Shown: in pieces, positions 1-11,790 of the stretch
How the letters are laid out: every line of letters starts with the position of its first letter
How positions within the stretch are numbered: position 1 is the first letter of the stretch
From: Posidonia oceanica
Taxonomy: Eukaryota > Streptophyta > Magnoliopsida > Alismatales > Posidoniaceae
Direction: 5' to 3'
Assembly: GCA_037176725.1 (NCBI GenBank)
Contig: JAZBRS010000074.1
Span: forward strand, 63,244,001 to 63,308,000
Length of the DNA: 64,000 nt
The notes under the pieces: model-generated
Database searches by the model: none
What the model saw: the letters and a program-made list of their open reading frames with translations, nothing else
Told to the model about the DNA's origin: nothing
Made by a program: the position numbers and the translations under genes

Positions 1-296
1 GATCGGAAACCTAGGGCAAAGGTCGCCGCAATAGAAGGGACAAAGCTCTGGGACAGAGGGGTCAGAGGCGCCTTCGAAGCGCGAGGGGTGGTCATCGAGA
101 CAGACTCGGTGACTGGATCTAGAGGGGCGCATGTCTGCCAATGCCCCGTAGCAAACTGGGGTGCCCCAGACACCTGAGGGTGGAATCCTGATGTCATAGA
201 GGGCACAGAGCGAGTGGAAGTGAAATCCGGAGAGACCCAAGTGGTAAACCCCTCCGAGTCAACGGTAAAGTGGAGCTCACCGGCAGACTAGGCCAT
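1..296 (-). pseudogene. gag: gag N-terminal fragment (Tat/Ogre-type), partial
   Basis: An ATG at 296-294 opens a reading frame that runs leftward out of the window. The third codon is already a stop (TAG, 290-288). Past that stop the frame stays open to base 1 and encodes a Ser/Thr/Pro-rich, low-complexity segment. It aligns by eye with the N-terminal gag segments at 36655-37313 and 57590-58137: each has a VTE motif, then Thr/Ala/Ser/Pro-rich sequence, then a PS/SQ-rich stretch. This part precedes the conserved retrotransposon gag domain and has no known enzymatic role; in the family, Gag builds the particle that packages element RNA. The longest open frame here (194-580, minus) is out of register with this alignment, so I treat it as a shadow. 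Confidence 0.6.
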
Positions 297-1582
297 CGCT
301 GACCGAGTCTAAGTGAGGGGAGGCTGCGACGACGAAACAAAGATGCAAGGCCTAAAGGAGAGCTACTGCCGAAAGCGACGAGTAGCTCAGAGATAGAGGA
401 GGGATGCTCAGAGTCCGGGCAGCGGATCCCACACCTACCTTCAAAAACAGCAAAGATGTCAGAGGTTGAATGCAATAAGGAGTTATTAGAAGTGGCATGA
501 GTGGCATACGTGCAAATGAATGTCCTAAAATGCGCTCTCTCACCATGCATGTCCTGAGTAGATGACCTACTAGGACGCACTCAAGGGTAATGGGTTTAGA
601 CAGACTCCGGGTCAGAAAAAAGCAGGTCCCCTGTCCAACTCCTAGCCCAAAGCTCAGGTAATAACAGGGTGGTGCGTTGGTGGCCTTGACCCTACAGAAG
701 CATGGGTGGTACCCTCCACTAACACCGACACAACCCCTGGACAAGGGGGGACAGATCGACTGACTTGCACCATGCCTAAAGCAGTGGAACAAGAGGCCGG
801 GACTATCCTTCGCAGACTGTGGGTGGACTCAAAAGAGAGGATGCATGCTTTCTAGAATGAATCAAACATGCAAAATGCTTTAGAGTCTTTTACTTGCGTT
901 TTATTAACCAGAAGGGGAAAATTACAAGTTATTGGCTCTAGTTGTGCTTAGATATTATTACTTAGCTTTATTGTAGCTTTTAGATTAAGCAAAAGGGAAA
1001 CAAGCATATTTCTACTATCCTATGCATGGCAAATGCAAAAGGGGAAGGGAACAGGAAGTCATGGCATGGAATCAATCACACAATAGAGCAAAAGGCATGC
1101 GCATGGCATGTGCAGGTGTTTGTGAGCATGATAGTGAAGGGAAAGCATTCATTATGTCAAAAGGCATATATACTGGGCATGTGCGTGTGTAGTGGCATAG
1201 CAAGTGTGTAAAAAAACATTCATCACTCAAAAAGCATGTATTGTTGCCAAACAAGTATGTAGACATGCATTATGCAGGAAATAAAGCAGTAATAAGCCAA
1301 TAGATAAAGAAAGATAAAGACAGATAAGCATTAAAGCAAATAAGAGCGGAAGCAAAGAATAAAGCAAGCAAATAAGCAAAAGAGACAAAGCAGAGCAAGG
1401 CAAGGCAAATGCCAAGGTGAAGCAAGCGAGGGAGGTGCCAAACCTAAGCAGAGTAGCCATAAGGCGACTCGCTAGGAGTTGGCACAGGAGAGCAAGCAAA
1501 GAGGTAAGCAAAACACAAAGGCAGACAAAGACGCAAAAATGCAAGCGAGCAAAAGCCAGAAGCGAAAGTCGGAGTCTGTCTA

Positions 1583-1600
1583 TCCCCAGTAGAGTCGCCA
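1583..1600 (-). other. primer binding site (tRNA-Arg-like)
   Basis: On the minus strand this reads TGGCGACTCTACTGGGGA, one base after the LTR end at 1602. It differs at one or two positions from the sites at 36040-36057 and 59221-59238. The sequence is complementary to the 3' end of plant tRNA-Arg (acceptor CCA included), as known for Ogre-type Tat elements; the tRNA match is from memory of the family, not a search. Confidence 0.8.
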
Positions 1601-2904
1601 CTGTAGTAATCCCAGTGTTCAGATCGTCCATGCACACTGCCAAAAGATCGCGTGCACCGATAAGAATCAGGTTCACTATTAGTCGCTATGTCTGAGGAGG
1701 AAGGCTCAACTCGAAAACACTTAAAGTAGGGAAAAAAGAAAAGAAAAGAAGAAGATAAGACAATTCAGAGTCACCACCGTGTCTATTATATCGGGAGACA
1801 AGGAAAACTAGGGAAATGCGTGAATAAACACGCAAAACCAAACAAAGGATGCAAAGCAAGGCAATGCAGGAGAAAAGAGATGGAAATGAATGCAAATGAT
1901 ATGACTCATGCCTAGGATAAGGGCAATATGGTCATTGCAGGCCAAAAGACTAGGCAAGGACTCCTGTTACGTGCGGGGAAGGTGGTTATCTGGGGAACGT
2001 GTGGGAAGAAACGGAAGTGGATTCTACTGGGTGTGGAGGAAATGAGAGGTGTTTGAAATTTCTGGTTGAAATGGGACCGAAGGTGTTTGTTGTGGAATGC
2101 CAGAAGCGTGGGTGGCCTCGAGGGGAGATGTTGGGTGTCTGAGAAGGTGGTTGCTCGGTGAGTAAGGTGGCCAAGTTTGAGGATTTTAGGAGGCTTGTGG
2201 TGGTCGTTCTACAATGGAGTAGGTGTGTTGGAGGTTTTGAAAAGAAAAATGGGTTCAGAAGGTCTGTTGGAGAGTGAATTTTTTGGGTTCTTGGCTTGGT
2301 TTCTTGCTCTGGGAATGCACACGAGGGAGAGGAGGGTCTGTGGATGTGCTGCTTGTGTCTCTGATCTGGTTCCTACTGGTCTTTTGGGTTATTGCTTGGG
2401 TTTGCACTTGAGTGTTTGGAAGGCATGGCAGGAGGGTTTGCAAGCGCACGGCTGAGGCAGGCGGCGCACGCCGGTCCAGCCTGGTGCAGAGGGCATGGAG
2501 GAGTGAAGGACGGCAGGGTGTAGGGATGATGTGTCGATCACAGGTGAAGGTGGGAGTTGGAGAAAAAAGAAAAAAAACAGAGAGGAAGGGGAGAAGGGTC
2601 TGCTATAGGAGGAGGGAGAGAAATAAAAAAGAAGAAATAAGAAAAAAGAAAGAAGGAAAGAAAGAAAGAAAAAAAAAGGTTAATTAAGTTTTGATTTTTT
2701 TGAATTTGTTTCAAAGCCAATTGTTTTTCAATTTTCTTTTTTCTTAATTATTCTTTTGAATTTATTAATGGTTTTCCCATTTTAAGTTTTCTTTTTTTTT
2801 CTTTGATTGTTTTAATTATTTAAACTTTTCTTTTGATTTAAGTTTATTTTAAGTCTTTCTTTTCGATTTTAATTTTGTTAATTGTTTTTAAGTTTTTTAA
2901 TTCG

Positions 2905-3105
2905 ATTTTTAGTTGTTGATTGTTCTTGGGTTTTATTAATTTGATTTTAAGTTGTTGATTGTTTTTGAGTTTTATTAATTTGATTTTAAGTTGTTGATTG
3001 TTTTTTAGTTTTATTAATTTGATTTTAAGTCGTTGATTGTTTTTTAGTTTTATTAATTTGATTTTAAGTTGTTGATTGTTTTTGAGTTTTATTAATTCAA
3101 GTTTC
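2905..3105. repeat. 39-bp tandem repeat, about 5 copies
   Basis: A T-rich unit with the core GTTGTTGATTGTTTTTGAG recurs with starts near 2912, 2951, 2990, 3029 and 3068, a period of 39 bp. It lies in the T-rich block of the LTR. Copies differ by single substitutions. Confidence 0.8.
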
Positions 3106-3840
3106 TCTTCTTTTTTTTTCTTTTTTACTTGTTAATTGTTTTGAATTTTTCCTTTCTAATTATTTTCTCAAAGTTTTTTAATTGTTTTGATTATGTTTTT
3201 TCTTTTGATTTTAAATTTTTCTTTGATTCTTTTAGGATTTTTAGATTGATTTTGAGTGGTTTTTCTTATGTTTGCTTCTTTAATTGTTTTTAATGGGTTT
3301 TGATTGGTTTTAATTGCCTTTAAGTTTTGAAATTGGTTTTTTAATTATTTCAAGTATTGAATTTTATTTTTTAATTGTTTTAAATTGTTTTTAAGTATTT
3401 TAGTTTGTTTTAGTTTGTTTTTAATTAGTTTTAATTGTTTTTGGGTTGTTTTGATTCGTTTTTAGTTAGATTTTCTTTCGAATTATTTTTAGGTGTTTAA
3501 TTTATTTTTCTGGTTGGATTTTTCTCTTTAATTGTTTTAAGAAGTGTTAAATGGGATTGATGATGAGTTTAGAGAAGAAATAAGAAGAAGAAAGGGGGAG
3601 AATAGTGAAGAAAGAGAAAAGGATAATTAGGAGAGAGAAAAAGAATAATCAGGAGAGAGAAAAGGATAATCAGGAGAGATAGGAAGGGTAGAGGCTTAGG
3701 ATTGAAGGGGTTTTGTGCAGGTGTGCTCGTAGGGTTTAGGGGAATGTGATCTAGGGTTTTGGGGAGTCTTTCCTAGGGTTTTTGCTAGGTTTTTCTAAGG
3801 TAAGGTTTTGCTAGATTTTCCTAAGATTTTGCTAGGTTTT

Positions 3841-3903
3841 TCCTAGGGTTTTAGGTGTAGTTTCTCTTAGGGTTTTCTAGGGTTTAGGGTTTAGGGTTTA
3901 GAG
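3841..3903. repeat. telomere-like TTTAGGG run inside an LTR
   Basis: TAGGGTTTTCTAGGGTTTAGGG-like sequence ends in three near-perfect TTTAGGG units. Weaker cctaggg-type copies flank it at 3720-3870 and 4260-4500. Equivalent blocks occupy the same relative place in other LTRs here, so it is an LTR component and not a chromosome end. Confidence 0.7.
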
Positions 3904-4640
3904 TGGAAAAAGGGAAAAGAAAGAAGGAAAGAAAGGAGGAAAGAAGGAAAGGAAGGGATGAAGAAAGAAAGAAGGAAAGGGATGAAAAGAAAATAAAGAT
4001 CAAACAACATGGGATAAAATAAAATAAAGTAAAATAAAGATAAAATACAGGGAAGAAAGGAGAACAGGTGGGGAGGAGCAAGAATGAGGTGGGCCCACTG
4101 GAGAGCAAAAAAGGAAGAAGAACAAGAGGGAGAATAGAGAGGAGAGAGAAAGGAATAATCAGGAGAGAGAAAAAGAATAATTTGGAGAGAGAAAAGGATA
4201 ATTTGGAGAGATGAAGGGGATAGAGGCTTGGAAATGAAGTGGAATTTGGTGAGTGTGTGACCTAGGGTTTCTAGTGTTTGACCAAGGGTTTGGAGTAGGA
4301 TTTTGGAAGGTTTTTGAAAGGGTTTTTGGGTCTAGAAAGAGGGGGGTTTTAATTAGGTTTTCTAGGGTTTTTTGAAGTGTTTTTGGTAGGAGATCCTAAG
4401 GGTTTTTATGGAGGGTTTTCTAGGTTGAAAAGGATGGGTCTTCCTATGGGTTTTGGGTAGTTTTCTAGGTTGAAAAAGTATAGGTTTTCCTAAGGTTTTG
4501 GATGGTTTTAGGTTAAGGTTTTGAAGTGGTTTTTTGGGTTGGAAAATGGGTGTAGTTCTAGGTTTGGTTTAGGTGTTTGATCCAGAAGCCACCTGAGAGA
4601 GAGATCCACCAATTCAGCCTGTCAAAATGGGGTGTCAACT

Positions 4641-7128
4641 GCTGGCTAGGTGCGACTCCAGTCTCTCAAGAGGGGAAAAGAAATATCATTCTGTGAGCAT
4701 CAAAAGCGGTAGTCGGTCCCCGAGGAATTGAGACAAAGGCTGTAAAGCTACATCCAACACTTCTGCTACCAACATGTAGCCAAAGGCTATACTCTGTGAA
4801 GCTAAGGCCTCATCCCGAGCCAAGAGTGAGAAAGAGAGCCACCGACCACAACTCGGCATGGCGTTGCTTGAGTATCGAGTCTCTTGAGTCAGAAAGTGCA
4901 GAAGCACCCTTTTAGCACAGCTGCTTTTGAGTCCAAAGCCACTAAAACATGCATGCTATAATAACTCATCTTCCCTTCTCCCTGTTTTCGAAAACCGGAG
5001 CCAAGGATGAGCACTTTTGCCTGCCTCGCTCAGAGGCTCCGCGCTTTTCAAATTTTGCCGGCCACCGCGTTGGGTAGGTCCGTGATGACCGGCGTATACC
5101 TCGTTTGTCACCTTGTGACGCCACGAAGTATGCCCGCGCTGAGACCATTGCACACCTATCGCGAGAGGTTTCCCGTCCTCTCTCTGCATTATTCTGCATT
5201 CCTTACATCGGGCTGGCAACCCTAACTGCTCGGTGATAAGTCCGTCAACTTATCATTCGGGCTGATATCCCTAATTATTCAGCGATAGGTCCGATAACCT
5301 AGCACCCTTGCATTTGCATTATCCCATTGCATTCCCCACTGGCATTGCACATCGCACGGTGAGTCTTTACATCCATCTCACTGCATCTGGGCTGGTACCC
5401 CTAACTACTCAGCTAGCAAACTCGTTAGTTTTGTCTCCACTTTGCATTTCGATGCCAAGGGCGCTTCAACTGTCCCCTAGTATCTCCATCGATACCAGGG
5501 GCATCTTTATTTGGCCTCCCTCTGGTATCACATCTCCATCAGCATCCTGGCTAACATCCCCAACTGTTATGGGAGCGTCTACGGACCTCTGCCACACCCT
5601 CGGGTATGGTATTCCCATTGCATTCATGGTTACAAGTCACCCCACTTGTCACCACCTCTCTTGCCTGACAGACTTGTTGGTCTGTCACCACCTTCGATGC
5701 CAAGGGCGCTTTGGCTGACCCCTGGTATCATTCCTCATACCAAGGGCATCTCTTTTTGCTGTCTTTTGGTATCACCTCACCCTCATATTGGGCTGACATC
5801 CCCAACTGTCGCGGGAGCGTCTATGGACCTCTACCGCACCTTCTGGTTCGGTATTCCCACCCCTTTCCACCCTCATTTGGGCTGATAGCCCCAACTATCC
5901 GGTGATGAGTCCGTTAACTCTTCAACGGGTCAATAGCCATAACTATCCGGTGATGAGTCCGTCAACTCCTCAGAGGGCCGATACTCACTAACTATCCGGT
6001 GATAGGTCCGTTAACTTATCACCCCTTCGTCGTAGTATAATGGCATTCTGTTGCATGGCATAGCATTTCATCATCACACGGACATCGCGCGCTTAGGATT
6101 CGAACCCCTGGCTAGCGTATTGCCTAAGGTATCATCTTCGGCACTCGTAAGACATTCGCAGCTTGCTGGCTTTGGATGATACTCACAGTAGTGCGCGGCC
6201 TTGGGATCGTTTTCTCGGTTCCGCGTGCCCAGCGTTCCACTGTTTATACACTGCATTTCACTGCATCTTCATTGCATAACATCATGTAACTTCCTTGTAT
6301 CCTCAATAGAGTCAGTCCTAGTATAGCATCTCATCATTACACGGACATTGCGTGCTTAGGACCCGAACCCCTGGTGCGCGTATTGCTTATGGTTACATCC
6401 TCAGCACCCGCAGGACTTTCACAGCTTGCCAGCTTGGGATGGCGCCCGCAGTAGTGCGCGGCCTTGGGATCATTTTTCTTGGTTCCGTGTGCCCGGCGTT
6501 TCACTGTGCATATACTACATTTCACTGCATAACATCTCATACATCGCATTCTTATTGCACTACTACTCCTCTGTAGTCATTACACCAGCTTCCGCCTTCC
6601 GTTTTCCCGAACATGGCATACTTGGGAATCGAACCCCTGGTTCGCACATTACTTAAACTGGCATCCTCAGCAACGCGAAACTTCTTACAGTTTGCCTGCT
6701 CAGCATGACGCCCGCGGTAGCGCACGGTCTAGGATCGCTTCCTTAGCATTACGTGCCTGCCACCGCATGCACATCCACTACATCTTGCATTCAACTATTT
6801 TCGTACACACACTGCGTGTTCGTTTGGCTTTCGTTTGCACTACCCAGTGACACCTTTGCAATGCATTTTTCCACCACACCATGTGCGTGCGTCATCCGCT
6901 TTCCCCCCAGAGGAGTACAGTGCAATGAGTGTTAGTGTAAGCATCACATTAGCGTAAGCATAGCATTTGCATCTTCATTTCGGCGATGAGTCATGATTTT
7001 CGGTGCATCCGCCGAATAAGTGGCTCACGTCTACAACAACATTTGGCTCTCGTCATCGTTAGGTGGGGTATCTTGTCAACCCTGAGCAGCGGTCTCGGTC
7101 CCCTTGACCTTGCTCAGGGAGGGGCATC
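4641..7128 (+). other. 3' internal region of the plus element (non-coding, repeat-bearing)
   Basis: This 2.5-kb stretch is the reverse-orientation counterpart of 31078-33500 and 39158-42324. It has no open frame longer than about 136 codons and no polymerase, integrase or envelope signature. It contains degenerate copies of the 45-49-bp repeat (around 5225-5300 and 5885-6030; core GGTGATGAGTCCGTTAACTC) and of the ~205-bp 'GGTATC' repeat (5450-5850). Three ~270-bp units (6070-6750) each carry a tRNA T-arm-like GAACCCCTGG motif. Short frames such as 5007-5225 are partly conserved with the other copies but are broken everywhere. Confidence 0.65.
7116..7128 (+). other. polypurine tract
   Basis: AGGGAGGGGCATC lies immediately before the LTR start at 7129. 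The same 13-mer is found in minus orientation at 31078-31090 and 39158-39170, in each case touching an LTR start. This is the expected position for plus-strand priming. Confidence 0.85.
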
Positions 7129-7282
7129 TATTGACACTCCATTATTTCGATTTTTTGGGGCTCTCTCTCATTTGTGGTCCTCTCAAACCCTAAAACCAAA
7201 CCTCAAATCAAACTTCCAAACCAAATCCCAAAATCACACCCCTTTTCTAAGCCAAGAACCACTCTCCAAGTCACACCAAAAC

Positions 7283-7445
7283 CCTTCAAAAAACCCCACT
7301 TAAAACCCTAGAAAACTCTAGGAAAACCCAAACCTTAAAACCCTAGAAAACCCTAGACAAAACTACACCTAAACCCTAGCAAAAACCCTAGAAAAAAACC
7401 TAGCAAAAACCCTAGGAAAAACCTCCCAAAACCCTAGAAACCCTA
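7283..7445. repeat. degenerate telomere-like AAACCCTA block in LTR
   Basis: AAACCCTAGA and AAACCCTAGC units recur about every 10-15 bp just inside the LTR 5' end. This matches the plant telomere heptamer in CCCTAAA orientation, interrupted by G/A-rich spacers. Confidence 0.65.
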
Positions 7446-10400
7446 GGTCACACACTCACACAAAACCCCTTCCAAATCCAAGCCATTATCCTTCTTTCTC
7501 TCCTCATTATCCTTTTCTCTCTCCTCATTATCCTTTTCTCTTTTTCTCCTTCTTTTCCTCTCTTCCTTTCTCTTTTCTTGCTCTCCAATGGGCCCAGTCC
7601 ACTTTTGCTCCTCCTCACTTCTTCCCCTTCCTTCTTCCTATTTTATTTCTATTTTTATTTTATTTTATTCCATCTTATTTGATTTTTAAATATCTTCTTT
7701 CCTTTTCCTTCCTCCTTTCTTCTTTCTTTCTTTCTTTCTTTCTTTCCTATCTTCCCATTTCTTTTTCACCCAAGCCCACTCTATTTCCTTCTTCGATGCA
7801 AGCCCAGCCCACAGCCCACTAACACTCTTTTTCCCTTTTTTTTTCCTTCTTTCTCTTCCTCTTTTCCTTCCCTTTTCCCCCTTCTTTTCTTTTTCTTCTC
7901 ATTTTCCCCCCAAGCCATTTTCAATCCAGCCCACTTCCCTTCTTTATTTCTTTTTTTTCTTCTCCCAACACCAGCACAGGCCCGGCCCACAACCCATTCT
8001 TCTTTTTCTTCTATCATTTTCTTTCCCTCCGTCCTTCCTCCTTTTCTTTTTTTCCTTCTCATTTTTTTCACAGACCTCCTTCTTCTTCTTTCTTTCCTTC
8101 TTCAGCCCACAGCCCACGATCATCTCCTCCTCTTCTTCCCTCCTTTTGGCTCTGCTTCAAAAGCCTGCAACACTCCAACACTCACAACACCCAACCAACA
8201 CAGCAACACTCAACCCACTTGCAGACCCGAGCCCCTCACAAGCTCAGAAACCTTCACCACACTCCACCTTCTACACAGCCACCTTTCGCCGGCCTCCCCT
8301 CTCACTGCCAAACTTGCAACCCACCTGCAAACCAGCATCCCATGCCCTGCCAGCCTCCTCACTTGAGTGGCCAAGCCAGACCAAAACCAACACCCCATCC
8401 TCCCTTCCAATTGGTGAGCAACCAGAGAGGGCAAGTGCATCTCAGATTTTTCACTCCCAGAACCAGAGCTTCCACCCATCTCCGACCTACAGCTCCCCAC
8501 ACCCTCACACAGACACTTCGAGCTCACCAAATCCCTCACACACACTCACCACACAACCAGCTTCCAAACCCAACTCCCAGTTCCCTCCCAAGTGCCCGAC
8601 AGACCGCTTCCTCCACCACAAACACCCGGCTCCATCTCTGCTCAGAAAACACCAGAAGTTCACACAGCCACAGCCACGACATAGAAGCCCCCCTAATCAC
8701 CTCCTCCACACTCCTGGAACCACTAGCAACCCAAAGCACCACCGTAAGCGACCCAGAGAGCCACCAGCTGGAATCGAGCCCAGAAAAAACCAGAAGCCAC
8801 CCAAAATTCAAATTCCTTGCCTGAGCCTGCAAGCTCGGTTCTGAGCTGTCTAGAAGCTTCGCTGCGACGCCTAGAGCATGCGCTGATCGCCATGCAGCAG
8901 CTTCCGCCTCTGCAGCGCTGCCGCCAGCCGCCTGCAACCGCCAGACGCAACTCGACATTGCCAGCATGCGCCGGCACACTTCAAAGGTATTAAAGCTCGA
9001 ATCCTTCCTCATCGCATGTCTACACTGCTTCCTAGGTAATTAGTTTAGGTTTTAGAGACCTAGGTTAGATTTTAGCCGCCACCGTTGACTCGTCTTCTTC
9101 GGCGAGCTTCCGCAGCTCCGCCGTGCGTCCGGGCACACTAGGCCTCCCCCGAGCTTCGGAACCTTTCCCGAGCTCCGCCAGAGCTTCCCCGACCTGCTCC
9201 ATACCCGCACAACCATCACCGAAGCCCCGCGCACCTCTAGCAGCCTCTGCAACCGCCGGACTCCTACCCCGACGTCGACCGAGCGCTCCAGAGCAGCTCC
9301 AGGCCTCTGGATCATCCCTAGACCTTCGCCAGAGCTCCAGGAAGCTAGATCAGCACTGTCCGGCCACCACCGTAGCCTCCAGCACCTACATCGAACTCCG
9401 CCTTCTTCTGCATGCAACCTCCGGGTCGTCCGAACGACCCAGGCTGTCTCCGTTGCTCCAGGAGTTCCCCCAAGCATTGCCTCCACTCCAGGAAGCTCGC
9501 CGGCTCACCTCCAAGCCGTTCTGCAGCTTCCAGCGCTGGCTCCACCTTTGCTTCTCCGGCCAGAATCCCCTCCAGCCGTCAGCACGTTCCAGACGCTGCC
9601 GATCGCTGCCGACAGCTCCGGACGCTCCACCAGCACCGCCTCCTGCTTCCTCCGGCCTCAGCTTGGCCTCCAGCCCGCCGAAGCCGCCGCTACGACTTCC
9701 TCCTCCTCCAGCACTGTTGCTGAGGTCACGCGAGGAAGTCGATGACTGTAGCTTTATTTTTTTTGGTTTTTAAAAGTTTAGTAAGTTTAAAGCATGCATT
9801 GAAATTAATTTCTTTAGTTTTTAAATAGTTGCAAGTAGGTCCATCAGTAGTTAAGCATTTAGTTTTTTTTCTTTGCAGTGAAGCCCTTTAGTTGTTTTTA
9901 ATTACGTTTGCATCCTCTATCAACTGCTGTCATTTAATTTCTCTTTCTTGACTTTATTGCATTGAAGTAAACTCCTGTAGCTTCTTTTATTTGCATTCTA
10001 GTCCTGTGCATGGTTTCAGAATGATTTAAATCCATTTTCTTATCTTATTGCATTGCATAAAAGTACATTGGTTTGCTCATTTTGCTTTCAGGTCCTGTGC
10101 ATGGTTTATAAATCATTTGATCTGCATGTTTACCTTATTACATTGCACAAAATTGCCTCTGTTTATTTTTTATTGCATTTTAGTCCTCTGCTGGTTTCAA
10201 AAATAATTTAAATCACAATTTTATCATACTGCATTGCATTTTATATTCTGTGGTTTTCCATTATTGCATCTGGATCCTTTGTTCAATCAGATTTCATTTA
10301 ATGCATGTTTTAAATCTTATTGCATTGCTAAAAAACCCAGAAAAATAGCTTAATTGCACATCAGTCCTCATTCAGTTCATCCATATCATTTAATCTGCAT

Positions 10401-11504
10401 TTAAACTATATTGCATTGCTAAAAAACCAAAAAATATGTTTATTTGCATATCAGTCCATCTGCATGGTTTAAAACTCATTTAATCTGCAATTAAAACCAT
10501 ATTGCATTGCATTAAACATTTGTTTTATAAAATTGCATTTAAGTCCATATATTGTGAATCAGTAACCTTTTTTAAAACTTATTTGCATTGCATAAAACCC
10601 CATCACTTTGTTTTATTTGCATACAGGTCCATTCACAGCATGCATTTAAGTCCTGTTTTATTTTTCTACATTGCATCCACACCCCTGGCTTTTAAAATAT
10701 TTGCATCTAAGTCCCTGCATCAACTGCATTCATTTAAGTTACATTTTTCAACTATATTGCATTGCTAAAAAAACCCAGAAAAATGCCATAATTGCATATC
10801 AGTCCATTTTGCATGCATACATCACTTAATTTGCATTTTTAAACCACATTGCATTGTTTTAGGGTCCCATTGTTTTCTGAAATTGCGTATTGGACCTAGT
10901 TTTCAACTTTTGCATGTTTGTATGCTTTCTTTGCATTGCATTTAGGCCCTACAAGTTTTCAAAACTGCATTTAGGTCCTTTTCTTGTATTTGCATGCATA
11001 CCTTCCATTTAGCCTTGCATTCCTTCATGCATTTGTTGTATTATCATTTCCACATGCATTAGACCTGTTTTGCACCCTCATAGGGATATTTTGCATGTAG
11101 GCCCCTGTAGTTTTCCCAAATTGCAAATGGGTCCCTGCATTGCACTTTTGCATGCATTTACACCCCCATTGCATTAAGCATTGCATTCTTGCATGCATTC
11201 AATGATCCTCAGCACTCTTGCATGCATACATCCTTGTTTTACACACCCTTATGGACTATTTGCACTTAGGCCCCTACCTTTTCTGGCCCTTGAGCCTTCT
11301 GACTTGATTCCTGAATAACTTTTGATCGGACAGTTGGATTTCCACGATCTAACTGTCCAGGTCTTCCTAGTTGAATGATCTTTCATTTAAACCAAAGTTA
11401 TCTCAGATCAGGCCTCAGAATCTCAAGATAAGCCCATCTAAACACTGCACAGCATTCATTACATCTTCATTTGCATTGCATGCATCATTTTGCATGCCTG
11501 CATC

Positions 11505-11790
11505 TGTTTTGCTCGCATTCGCACCATTTTGCGTGCCAGCATCTATTTTCGCACCATTTTGCGTGCCAACATCTGTTTTCGCCTGTTTTTGCACCGTTTT
11601 GCGTGCCAGCATCTGTTTTCGCCTATTTTCGCATCGTTTTGCGTGCCAACATCTGTTTTCACTTGTTTTCGCACCATGTTGCGTGCCCACTCCCGTTTTC
11701 GCTTGCTTTGCACCATTTTGCGTGCCAGCTTTTGTTTTCCCTTACATGTCGCTTGCATCTGCTTGGTTTTCCTCGCCATTTTGTTTTAAT
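11505..11790. repeat. minisatellite of ~37-bp units (GCACCATTTTGCGTGCC...)
   Basis: The core TTTTGCGTGCCA(A/G)CATCTG recurs roughly every 35-40 bp. Related but shorter-unit arrays occupy the same LTR position at 35220-35400 (plus), 13370-13450 and 16440-16570 (minus), 48747-49450 (minus) and 54190-54420 (plus). Open frames on both strands here arise from the repeat. Confidence 0.7.

Larger units (their letters stand above)
1..4640 (-). mobile_element. 5' part of a minus-strand Tat/Ogre-type Ty3-gypsy element
   Basis: Read on the minus strand, this is a long LTR (4640 to 1602), an Arg-tRNA-like primer binding site, an untranslated leader (about 1582 to 297) and the start of gag running off the window. 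The leader block around 690-780 is shared with the leaders at 36210-36290 and 58540-58610, which places all three in one family. The element lies inside the internal region of a plus-strand relative that resumes at 4641. Its 3' half is outside the window, so completeness cannot be judged. Confidence 0.8.
1602..4640 (-). repeat. 5' LTR of the minus-strand element, internally deleted
   Basis: Sense (minus) start is at 4640 (AGTTGACACCCCATTTTG, first base mutated from T). The end is at 1602 (ATTACTACA), next to the PBS. Going leftward it holds telomere-like and GA-rich blocks (3590-4240), a T-rich block (2690-3540), a GC/G-rich block (2000-2560) and the conserved terminal part (1602-1983). At 1983 the conserved GGTGTTAGGCACC block is cut off and joined to distal LTR sequence. 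The minisatellite and periodic TTGCATTTAGG segments present in relatives are therefore missing, and the LTR is 3.0 kb instead of 5-7 kb. Confidence 0.78.

Noticed and set aside
4686..4907. Minus-strand 73-codon frame
   Set aside because: The block is shared with 41500-41720, but in that copy the corresponding frame has several stops, and element sense is the other strand.
8146..9773. Pro/Ser/Arg-rich frames of 200-232 codons
   Set aside because: C-rich, GC-rich LTR block; frames open on both strands, no domain, not conserved as protein in the equivalent blocks at 21080-22480 or 46420-46850.
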